NCBI GenBank assembly: GCA_029262455.1
Contig: JAJCZJ010000002.1
Span: 1-64,000, forward strand
Source: Deltaproteobacteria bacterium
GTDB lineage: Bacteria; Desulfobacterota; Binatia; HRBIN30; CADEER01
DNA: 64,000 nt
Direction of reading: 5' to 3'
Positions within the stretch are counted from its first letter, which is position 1, and every line of letters starts with the position of its first letter. Shown here piece after piece: positions 45,879-54,500 of this stretch. The notes under the pieces were generated by a model. The model was not told where the DNA came from and did not search any database. It saw nothing but the letters and a program-made list of their open reading frames with translations. Position numbers and translations under genes: made by a program.

Positions 45879-46583
45879 GTGTTTGAAGGAACCGTGCCGA
45901 CTCGGACTCTGTTCAGCGCAAGAAAAGTCAGCAAGCTGCGCCGGCGGGCCGGCGACGCCGCCACCTTCCCAGAGTCGCTACCGCAGGGTTGGTCCAAGAG
46001 CCCAGTCGACCCGATGGAAGTTCTCGCGGTGTTCAAGCCACTTCGCATCCGTGAAGGCTACACGCTTTGCGCTTATCAATTCTACGACGGCGGCAACGGA
46101 AACGGTTTCGTCTGGGCCGTACCCACCGACATCGAACTTCCATCACCGGAGGAGTGCACCGCCGCCCAAACGGCCGGCTTGTTCGCAGCTCCAAAACCCG
46201 CTGGGGCGCTGGACGACGTAATGGAAGCCATCGAGGGCAACGGCACACCACTGTCTTTCCTCTGCGCCTCGATCTTCGCCCGCGAGATGGCAGAGTTCGG
46301 AGCCATCTGGCATGGCTGCAACTGGTCCACCCACAAGGTGCTCGACAAAGATAAAGTCGGCTCAACGCAAGCGCCATACTGGGAATGGCAGGAACCCTTC
46401 CCAGAGGAATGGAAACCCGCAGTCACCGAGTCCGAACACGAGGTCCAGGTCGAGTTCATCACGCAGAGCGCCCTGGGCCAAGAGACCATTTATCGGTTCG
46501 TCGACACCTACCGGCCACCGAGTTACACGTTCACGTCGAAAGAAAGCCCGATCGCGTACGGACAAGCTGGTTTTGTCTTCTAG
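45879..46583 (+). CDS. Hypothetical protein, probably cytosolic
   Basis: 234 residues without a signal peptide or membrane helix. It is acidic and aromatic, with blocks such as LCAYQFYDGGNGNGFVWAVP, LCASIFAREMAEFGAIWHGC and YWEWQEPFPEEWKPAVTESE, which suggest a folded alpha/beta protein. I recognise no family. Start GTG at 45879; a second GTG at 45894 lies just after GAAGGA and is an alternative. The DUF429-like gene follows 47 bp downstream on the same strand, so the two are probably co-transcribed. Confidence 0.65.
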   Translation: MFEGTVPTRTLFSARKVSKLRRRAGDAATFPESLPQGWSKSPVDPMEVLAVFKPLRIREGYTLCAYQFYDGGNGNGFVWAVPTDIELPSPEECTAAQTAGLFAAPKPAGALDDVMEAIEGNGTPLSFLCASIFAREMAEFGAIWHGCNWSTHKVLDKDKVGSTQAPYWEWQEPFPEEWKPAVTESEHEVQVEFITQSALGQETIYRFVDTYRPPSYTFTSKESPIAYGQAGFVF

Positions 46584-46633
46584 CCTCCTTCAGTGTTTGA
46601 TTCAGCGTTGAAGCTCGAAGGCGCGGCCCTGTG

Positions 46634-47788
46634 ATGGAACCAAAAAAGCCCCCCAACCTCATTATTCATGCCGACTGGGGCAAGGAACCCAAGAAGCGGT
46701 GGATGGCCAACGCCAGATTGAATGAGGCTGGCAGCTATGTGGCAGCCGCCGCTGAACCAGTCAGCAACACTAGCCACCTTATGTCGCGAGTCCGTACAGA
46801 GGTCTCACCTTCGGGCTGCGCCCTTCTCGGCTTCGATTTCCCGATCGGCCTGCCCGCGTCCTACGCAGCTGCGGCAGGCATCTCCGACTTTCGGAGTTTT
46901 CTCGTGGACGTCGGTAGCGGGGAATGGACGGACTTCTTTTCAGTCGCCGAGAAACAAGAAGAGATTTCTCTACATCGGCCTTTCTATCCACACAGCTCGC
47001 AGCGGCCCGGTAAACCTAAGCGCGAACATCTAATCAGAGCTCTGGGAGTGGCCGACATCGACGCTCTTCGACGCCAATGTGAGCGTCGCCACGCAGACCG
47101 AGGGGCGGCGTGCCCGTTGTTTTGGACCCTGGGCGGCCAGCAGGTCGGTAAGGCCGCCATATCTGGATGGAAAGAGATTATCGCGCCTGCGATTCAGGCA
47201 GAGCAACAAGACGTCCGCCTCTGGCCATTTGACGGATCCCTCGAAGAACTCCTCCACAACGGTGCAATCGTACTCGCCGAAACCTACCCAGCAGAATTCT
47301 ACGGTCACTTGGGAGTCAAGTTTCCGCCATCCCGCGCCGGCAATCGCACCGGTAAGCGCATCAAAGCCGACCGAGCGATGAACGCAACTGCACTACTGAG
47401 TTGGGCTGTATCGGCCAGTGTCGAAATCACCAATGATCTTCGCGCCGAGATCGAAGACGGTTTCGGCAACAGCGCCGACGGTGAAGACAGATTCGACGCG
47501 GTCGTCGGACTGTTCGGCATGATAAACGTGGTGCTCGGCAATCGAGTGGCCGGTGCGCCGAGCGACACGGACACTACGAATGTCGAGGGCTGGATCCTCG
47601 GGCAAACATCCAATCCTCCACCGCGACCAAGAGAGCCGCGCCCAACGTTGCCGACCGCTGGAGCGCAGCCGGTCATGAGTGAACTCGACCGCCTTACTGG
47701 CCTTGTCAATGAGGCGATCGATGCTCTTCGTGCCGCGGGCGCTACAGACGAAGCGTTGAGAATTGAGCATATTCTTCGGTCGAAATAG
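46634..47788 (+). CDS. DUF429-like predicted RNase H-fold protein
   Basis: 384 residues from the ATG at 46634 (a GTG directly before it is the other option). The pattern fits the DUF429 family, predicted to have an RNase H-like fold. An N-terminal strand carries an acidic residue (LIIHADWGKEPKKRWM). A second acidic strand follows (GCALLGFDFPIGLPASYA), then ETYPAEFYGHLGV, and a late DRFDAVVGLFGM where the last catalytic Asp would be. About 60 extra C-terminal residues form a proline linker and a helix (MSELDRLTGLVNEAIDALRA). If active it would act on nucleic acid, but the activity of this family is not established. It is probably co-transcribed with the gene at 45879. Confidence 0.65.
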   Translation: MEPKKPPNLIIHADWGKEPKKRWMANARLNEAGSYVAAAAEPVSNTSHLMSRVRTEVSPSGCALLGFDFPIGLPASYAAAAGISDFRSFLVDVGSGEWTDFFSVAEKQEEISLHRPFYPHSSQRPGKPKREHLIRALGVADIDALRRQCERRHADRGAACPLFWTLGGQQVGKAAISGWKEIIAPAIQAEQQDVRLWPFDGSLEELLHNGAIVLAETYPAEFYGHLGVKFPPSRAGNRTGKRIKADRAMNATALLSWAVSASVEITNDLRAEIEDGFGNSADGEDRFDAVVGLFGMINVVLGNRVAGAPSDTDTTNVEGWILGQTSNPPPRPREPRPTLPTAGAQPVMSELDRLTGLVNEAIDALRAAGATDEALRIEHILRSK

Positions 47789-48090
47789 GGGTTGGACCAA
47801 CTGGGTTGGACTAGCGCGGTCCATCCAGCAGCCCTTGGCCTCCCAACTCTCGGAGCCCCGGAAAACACCTGGGGCGGTTCCTCCAATCAGTCGTTTTACT
47901 CGCTTGGGCTCAATCATCCCGTCGACGAGCGCGCTCGGCATGCGAAACGAGTGCGGCCACATAAGCTCTGTCGAAACTCAGGATCGGGTCGTCGCCCCCG
48001 CTACCCGCCGTGAGAGTGCCGAGAACTTGGAATCTCCCAAAAGACCACGTCCACCGTAACCCCTCGCGACCTGCCCCCCCGAGGATGCAG
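47789..48090. other. Convergent intergenic region
   Basis: These 302 bp lie between genes reading toward each other. I see no gene and no strong terminator; short overlapping frames have no start signals. Confidence 0.4.
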
Positions 48091-49536
48091 CTAGCAATGT
48101 GACGACGCTTCGATCACCGCGTTCGCGAATTCTTCAGATGCTAGCGGAACCTGTGCATATACCAACCCACTTTCACCTTCTAGCTTCGCGAGTAAGTGGC
48201 CTTTGCCGAGTAGTTTTTCGGCACCCTTTTCTCCCAAAGCAATCTCCGAGGTGCCTTCACCGTCGACCCGAAGGATCAGGCGGTTACCTAAGTTGGACCG
48301 AAGTTGCATCGGCATGACGTTCGCATCAGGACGTTGAGCTGCAAAGATCAAGTGGATGCCTGCTGCACGCGCTTTCACGCCAAGGCGCTGCACACTCTTT
48401 GAAACCGCCTCTTTGTAATCATCGACCATCATCCATTCAGCGAATTCGTCGTGGATGAGCCAGATCGTCGGCATCCGCTCTGAGGAATCGACTTTTGAAT
48501 TGAAGGAGGTGATGTTATTGGCTTTTGCCGATCGGAATCTCTTGTAGCGGTCGTCCATTTCTTGAACCAAAGACTGAAGGCGCTGGATGGCTTGCTCTTC
48601 GTCGACGATCAAACCGTCCCCAAGGTGCGGAAGATCCTCGAATTGGAAGTAATCGACGCCCTGCTTGGGATCGATGAGAAGGATGATCGCTTGCTGAGGC
48701 GTGTTAGTCGCCACGATCCCCAGCAGGATGTTCTGCATAAGAACCGATTTGCCGCTGCCGGTCGATCCCGCGATAAGCGTATGCGGTGCGTGCTTTTTGC
48801 TCGGATCTAAGTACAAGACCGATCCGTCGTTTTCTCGGACCGCGATAGCGATTTCCTGGTTGCCACGGCTGCTACGTTCTGGGCTCCATCGCATCCAAAT
48901 TGACGCCAGGTTCACAACTTCCCGTTCAGGTCTCTCAATCGCAATTGAAACAATTCCCGGCTCAGGCTGAATCGCAATGATGTTCAAACGATGAGTTGTC
49001 AAGAATTCTGAACGGCGTTTTGCGACCTGCTCGACCGTCATGTGAGCGCTACCAGCAAACTTCAGCAAGGCAGCATTAGGCGTCATCTTTGACTCGAGCA
49101 GCTTCGCCTGCAAATTGAACTGTTGAAGCCCCGTCTTCGCGGCGAACTCTGTCTTCTTGAGCCACTCAACATCAGCCTGGGACGACTGTCGTTCCTCAGC
49201 ATGGTGCTCCACGATCGACGACAGTCCCGGGTATACCCATCGGCCGTCGCCCGCTGGTCCATTCTGCTGGTCTTCCTTTACGTGGCTCTGATGACCGGTT
49301 TTCGTCATCGTCGCCTCGGTTGTAGTATTGCTCTCATCGGATTCCGATTGCTGTTGCTCATCCCGTCCTTCTAAATCGACGGGCGTCGAAGAAGTCACAT
49401 CCCGCCGCACAACATCCGCTTTTCTCTTGAGGGCTGTTGGCGGTTTGAATTCGTGCGAATTGCCAGAAGGAGGAAAATCAAAACACCGGTTTCTCGCACC
49501 CGCCGGATCTTCGTCGTTCCAGTACGCCAGCACCAA
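48091..49536 (-). CDS. DptH-like C-terminal FtsK/HerA ATPase, apparently truncated
   Basis: 481 residues. The last ~240 form an FtsK/HerA-type motor. Walker A is GSTGSGKS at 257-264, Walker B is in PTIWLIHDEFAEW at about 356-368, the sensor region is RAAGIHLIFAAQRPD, and a GEKGAEKLLGKGHLLAK ending follows. The ATPase and the region before it (LTTHRLNIIAIQPEPGIVSI, MTPNAALLKFAGS) match the end of DptH, the ATPase of phosphorothioation-dependent restriction. DptH is normally far longer (over 1500 residues). Here the N-terminal bulk is missing, replaced by a ~100-residue charged linker. The frame is open upstream to the transposase stop, and the best starts are TTG 49536 or GTG 49533, without a Shine-Dalgarno. 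No dptF, dptG or dnd gene is in the window. It is either a decayed restriction gene or a rewired motor. Confidence 0.75.
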   Translation of the reverse strand: MVLAYWNDEDPAGARNRCFDFPPSGNSHEFKPPTALKRKADVVRRDVTSSTPVDLEGRDEQQQSESDESNTTTEATMTKTGHQSHVKEDQQNGPAGDGRWVYPGLSSIVEHHAEERQSSQADVEWLKKTEFAAKTGLQQFNLQAKLLESKMTPNAALLKFAGSAHMTVEQVAKRRSEFLTTHRLNIIAIQPEPGIVSIAIERPEREVVNLASIWMRWSPERSSRGNQEIAIAVRENDGSVLYLDPSKKHAPHTLIAGSTGSGKSVLMQNILLGIVATNTPQQAIILLIDPKQGVDYFQFEDLPHLGDGLIVDEEQAIQRLQSLVQEMDDRYKRFRSAKANNITSFNSKVDSSERMPTIWLIHDEFAEWMMVDDYKEAVSKSVQRLGVKARAAGIHLIFAAQRPDANVMPMQLRSNLGNRLILRVDGEGTSEIALGEKGAEKLLGKGHLLAKLEGESGLVYAQVPLASEEFANAVIEASSHC

Positions 49537-49593
49537 GTCCCGTGCAAGGCCCAGGCCGGTGTCACCGGCGCAACCGTTCGATATGACTTGGGT

Positions 49594-50370
49594 TCACCCC
49601 GAATCAGGGCCCGAATTTCGGCTTAGCGTATCGATTTCGGGGTCGGAATGAACACTGTAGTGCGCACTGGCCTCGCGCAGAACCGAGATGCCGTCGATGT
49701 CTTCGATCCGACGGGAACGCGCACGGTGACCCATCTGCTCTTGCACTTCCTCGACGAACGAGCGCCGTCCAACGGCCAACCCTTCGCTCCAGTGCGCCTC
49801 GCGCTCAAGGTCGCCCCGCCGCAGCCGCGCCTCGATCCACTCGTTCTGCACGCGGGCCAGTCGGCTCGGATGAACCGCCAGCAGCTCCGACAGAGCTTCG
49901 CGGTCAATGACGCGATAGCGTTGCGGCGGATTTTGGATCTCCTGGTAACCTGACTCGCGCCACTCTCTCGGATGATCGACCACGCCGGCGCGGACCATGT
50001 TTAGATCGATGTACGTGAAGCAGCGTGCGAGGTGGTCGTCCGTGTCGACCACCGTCGATTGATAGAAGTCCTCCCAGAAGGCGCCTCGTCGGCCCTTACG
50101 CACGTTGTAGGCCTGCCCGGTACAACCCGCGACGAGCTGCATGCTACGAGCGACCTCCCCGTTGCCGCGGTCGTGCACCAAGAGATGAACGTGGTTCGAA
50201 GTAACCTGATGGTTGAGAACGCACAGTCCGAACCTCTTACGCGCCTGATATAGCCAGCGCATCCAAGCGCGCCGATCTCGGGCAAACTTGAGCAAGAACT
50301 GCTTGCGATGGCAGCGGTCGGTGATGTGACAGACCTGGCCATCGAGATGGAAAAGATGCGCTCTCGGCAC
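49594..50370 (-). CDS. IS200/REP-associated (Y1, HUH) transposase
   Basis: 258 residues. The HUH motif (SNHVHLLVHD, His60 and His62) and the likely catalytic Tyr88 (TGQAYNVRKGRRGAFWEDFY) are present, followed by the family hallmark FTYIDLNMVRAGVVDHPREW. The length and C-terminal extension (helical, Arg-rich) fit REP-associated tyrosine transposases, which move or maintain REP palindromes by single-strand transfer. The GTG at 50370 follows a strong Shine-Dalgarno (AAGGAGG), so it is likely expressed. Its stop is directly in frame with the DptH-like fragment downstream. Intact by all visible criteria. Confidence 0.88.
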   Translation of the reverse strand: MPRAHLFHLDGQVCHITDRCHRKQFLLKFARDRRAWMRWLYQARKRFGLCVLNHQVTSNHVHLLVHDRGNGEVARSMQLVAGCTGQAYNVRKGRRGAFWEDFYQSTVVDTDDHLARCFTYIDLNMVRAGVVDHPREWRESGYQEIQNPPQRYRVIDREALSELLAVHPSRLARVQNEWIEARLRRGDLEREAHWSEGLAVGRRSFVEEVQEQMGHRARSRRIEDIDGISVLREASAHYSVHSDPEIDTLSRNSGPDSG

Positions 50371-50756
50371 TTGCGTTCCTCCTTAGAGTTGCGATTTCGA
50401 CAGTAAAATCGTACTCCTAAGGGGCTAGATCAACAAGTAATACAATACTTATCTAGCGAATCTAGTCACTTGCTCCGGTGACACCGGCCCTGGCCCCCTC
50501 TCGCGGGCCTCGCGAACGGCTGCCGCACCCACGCACTTGGAAGCGATGCAGAATCGAGCACGATGCGCGCGCGAAGGGACGGGAAACGCGACAAGAGAAC
50601 GGGGAGGCCTAGGGAATGTTGTCGCACTCGAGCGTTCCCCCGGTCGTATCGACTGTCCTAGGACGGACGCCCTCTCTAATGCCGCGCTTCCTGGCGAGTC
50701 TGCTCGGCTCTTGCATCGGATGCTTCGGTATTCTCCGCTGACGGGACCGGCACCCA
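50371..50756. other. Intergenic region upstream of the transposase
   Basis: These 386 bp lie between the transposase and a small minus-strand gene. An Arg/Ser-rich frame on the minus strand (about 50449-50832) shows no start signal or family pattern. Nothing else is seen. Confidence 0.4.
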
Positions 50757-51062
50757 TTACTGTAATGCGGCAACAGCTACCGAAACGATCAGCGATGCCA
50801 GAGCCAAGTACACGCTGGCCTTCCCCCACCACAGCGCTGGATTGGAGAATCGCTCCTGCCCTGCCAAACGCCTGACATCACGAAGGAAGGTGCGGAGCGC
50901 CAACTCCGCCACCTCAGTTTTGCCACTCCTAATCGCGCCCCGGGTCTCCAGGATACTCTGCCTCTCCCCCTCTGTCAGAAACCCCAAGTCAGGGTCAGTC
51001 GTTCGGGCCAGATGGTTCCGTTCGCATACCTGCGCGACGTCATCGACCGTGTGAGCACGCAT
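50757..51062 (-). CDS. Small tail-anchored membrane protein (hypothetical)
   Basis: 101 residues, beginning MRAHTVDDVAQVCERNHLAR. A charged helical N-terminal domain is followed by one C-terminal transmembrane helix (ASVYLALASLIVSVAVAALQ), so the protein would be tail-anchored with its domain in the cytosol. It has no Shine-Dalgarno and no known family. It sits in the transposase island, so it may be a passenger gene. Confidence 0.45.
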   Translation of the reverse strand: MRAHTVDDVAQVCERNHLARTTDPDLGFLTEGERQSILETRGAIRSGKTEVAELALRTFLRDVRRLAGQERFSNPALWWGKASVYLALASLIVSVAVAALQ

Positions 51063-51191
51063 CCGATGTCACGCATCGACGAACTCACGCCGCGGCGCTG
51101 GAAAGAGCTTCGAGCTCAAGCTGTCAGCGCAGCCGCATAGGCTGCCCCGGAACAACCTCCGGCCAATCCGACCGTGTAGTTCGTCGGACGC

Positions 51192-51545
51192 TTACCCCGG
51201 GGAAAGTCGGGAACTAGCGCGGTCCGACGGCACGAGTAACAGCAACTCCGTAAGGAAATTCAAACCGGCGATGTTGGCGGCATCCTCGCATCTGACATCA
51301 GTCGCTTCGGTCGCAACGCGATGGAGTTGATCGCACTCAATCAAGATCGCCGAGACACCGCCACGCTCATCAATCTTGAACGGGGAGGTCAACGACCCCA
51401 ACAACCCTGCCCGCTCCTGGGGAAGGAGAGGGACGTAGAGGGCGACTCGGGCGAAGCTCATGCACGTCAGCAGCGCGCCTTCGTCGAGCAGCGCCTGACT
51501 GCGAAATCGCCCCTCCCAGAACCGGCCGGTACAACCTAATACGGA
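51192..51545 (-). pseudogene. Fragment of a second Y1-type transposase joined to unrelated DNA
   Basis: Between about 51545 and 51459 the minus strand reads [20 protein letters not shown] then LTCM. This is the signature centre of IS200/REP-type transposases, where YVDLNPIRA normally follows. Here the match stops and the frame continues into an 89-residue stretch ([20 protein letters not shown] and on to 51192) without transposase features. A TAG lies just upstream of the fragment. It therefore looks like a broken element. Confidence 0.6.
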
Positions 51546-51587
51546 CTATCCGCGTAGCGGCGCAAATTGACCCTCTAGGGGCGACAC

Positions 51588-54500
51588 TCAACGTGCCAGC
51601 TGATAGTTTCGGTAGGCCCAACTGAACTCGACAGCGGCAGGCGGGAAGCGCCAAGAACGACCCACGACTGCGCTTGCCGCGTTGCCATTGCACATCCCCT
51701 CTCGCGGAAGCAAAGTGCCGACGGCAGTGCTTGCGAATCCCGGTCCAATCGAGACTGCGGATTCCCAGAACGGTCCAGAGTAGTCGCTCGCGGTGCAGAC
51801 GTTCCAGACGGGTCCCGCTCCCACAGATTCAGACACAGTCGGCCCCAGCCCGAAAGACCCGACCGCAAAACTGATAAACACTCCCCTAGATAGATAACTG
51901 TCGCCGACCACACTCGGGAACTTCCTCAGTGTTTCGAAGGAGCCCGAGGCTCCTTGCGCACCGATCGCGTCACCAAATCCCAGACTAAACCCGAGCGCCG
52001 AAACTGAATGAGTGGGCACGGGCCCGGAAAGGATTGCCCGCAAGCTGGCCAGAGTCGTGAAAGTGAACCCGGAAACGGTAGCGGCAAGTCGCTTGGCTGT
52101 CAGGACTTGGTTTAAGGCAAGGCTCGCATAGCCTGCCATGGGGCTACGGCCAGTGGGATCTCCATTGGTGGTCGGGTCAAGTCGCCCGTACTGGTAGGGG
52201 TGGACAGTGAAGGGGTCGTGGGGATCACCTTCTTCCGGGTCGCGCGAAATGAATCGTCCCGCAGAACTATCAAAGTACCTCGCGCGAAGATAAATCAGGC
52301 CTGTTGAAGCGGATTGCTCCTCGCCGGCAAAACCGAAACGGAAATCGAATCCGTCGTCGGCCAGAATCTTACCAAAGGCATCGTAACGCCGTTCTGCCGC
52401 CAAAGAGCCGGTCGAATCGGAATACGCTCGAATATTGTTCCATGGATCTCTATGGGGTACTTCAAGCGCGCTGCTGGCTAGCGCAAAGAGCACAGCGTCG
52501 GCGTACGCAAAGCGCGTGGTCCCTTGCTCGGAGGTTTCTTCGATCGATCGAGACATCAAAGTCGATGCGTCGACAAGGAACGAAGCAGACTTGTCGTCAG
52601 TAGTCTCGGAAAGTCGGATCCCCGCGTGACCGTACTCGTAATTGAGCAGCAGCCCATCCGAGCGGCTGATCGAAGTAAGTCGATTTAGCGCGTCAAATGT
52701 GTAGTCCGTTGTTTCAGAAGGGGACACTACTCTTCGGACATTGCCGTTCGCATCGCACTCGTACAGCGCGTCACCAGCGCTCTCGATGCAGTAATTCGCG
52801 TCGTAAGTATAGGTCAACTCCGCCAGCGAATCCTCTCGAGAGATTCTATTTCCAACTGCGTCATATGTGTAGCTAATCTTCTCGCTGCCAAATGCGGGGC
52901 CTGACGTTACTTCCTCGACAACCCGATGTAATCGGTCGTACGTGTATGTCGTCGTCTGCCCGCTTCCTTCCTGAATAATGCGGACAGGTGTATCAGTAGT
53001 TTCGTAAGAAACATCGTAGGAGGCCAGCACTTCCCCTGTCGTGCCTCGATGTTCAGTGCGAACGATCCTGCCCAGGGCGTCGTAGTCGTACTCTGAGCTG
53101 GTGCCATTCGGGAGGCTGGTGCTCATTGACCGAAGATCTGAGTCGTACGAGAAGACTGCTCGATGCGCGCCGTCTATCTCTACGGACTCGATCCGATTCA
53201 GCCGATCGTAAGTGTAATCGAATCGACCGCTTTGAGTCTCAATTGCGGTTCGGTTGCCGCGCTCGTCGTAGGTGTTCTCAATAAACTGCCCGCCAGGAAA
53301 ATCCGTCCGGACCGGGCGCCCGAAAGAATCGTACTGGTGGGATGTCGTTCCGCGAGGGCCTACGATTGTGCTTAGCCGACCCGATTCATCGTAAGAGAAG
53401 TCGTGTCGAACGCCATCGGAGACCGAAGTGCGGCTAATGACGCGACCCGCCGAGTCGTTCTCGTACACGATCTCGTCACCGCTAAAATTGGTCCGAGAAA
53501 TGAGATCCCCAAATGTGTTGTAACGAAACGATTCCGTTTGGCCTCCTGGGAGAATCTTCTCCTCGACCTTGTTTCGGTCGTTGTAGCGCCAGCGGGTCGT
53601 GTTTCCATTCGCGTCAGTCTGGGAGATTCGATTGCCCAATTCGTCGTACTCGAAAGTGGTTCGGTTACCTAACTGGTCAAGAACCTCGGTGATCTGTCCG
53701 TCTGCGTCTCGTGAATAGGTATAAGTTGGACTGCTTGATGAGGCGCTCGCGATTACGTTTCCTGCTTCGTCGAGTTGGAGGTCCCGGAAGACGTGGTCGC
53801 CCGAGGTGAATCGTGTCGGGAGATTCACTTCGTTGAAACTTGCGGAAACCCGCATGCCGTCAGAGGATGCCATCTCCTGCAGGTTTCCGTTCGAGTCGTA
53901 GGCAAGAGAAACGTCATACTCGCCGTCGTCGATATGGATCTGCGACATCCTCCGGCGCTTGTGATGGGGGGGCGACCCAAACGGCTCTGGGCTAAACACG
54001 GTGCCTCCATCGTATTCGACCTGGATTGCCGTCCCGGCGGCCGTATACCTCTGCGGTCTCCCAGCCCTGTCGTAGCTGATGGTTGTCTCCCGGCCGAGAT
54101 CGTCAACAAGCATGACCGGTCGACTTGCGTTATCGAAGCGGTAGGAGAACTGACGTCCAGACCGATCGCGGCGCGAGAGGAGGTTCCCATTTGCGTCGAA
54201 CTCGCGGGACTCGAAGGATCCGTCGGAGTATTCCGTCCGGGTGTTGTTGCCTCGCTCGTCGTAGTGAAAGACGCCGGTAACGCCGCGGATGTCTGTTGTC
54301 TCTTCAATCGCCCCGTCAGGTCTGTAGCTGATGGTAGATGTTTGTCCCACCATATCGTGGAAGACTACTGGCCGGCTCTCGTTGTCAAACTGAGTGCGCG
54401 TGGTGAGAATCCTAACGGTTCCGTCCGAATCAGCACGGTACCGGCGCGTGGCTGTTCTGTTGCCGAGCGCATCGTATTCGTGCTCCCGGCGATTTCCTGA

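Noticed and set aside
51069-51143. Tiny plus-strand frame (MSRIDELTPRRWKELRAQAV)
   Set aside because: Only about 24 codons; it could be a transposase scrap, but nothing supports it.
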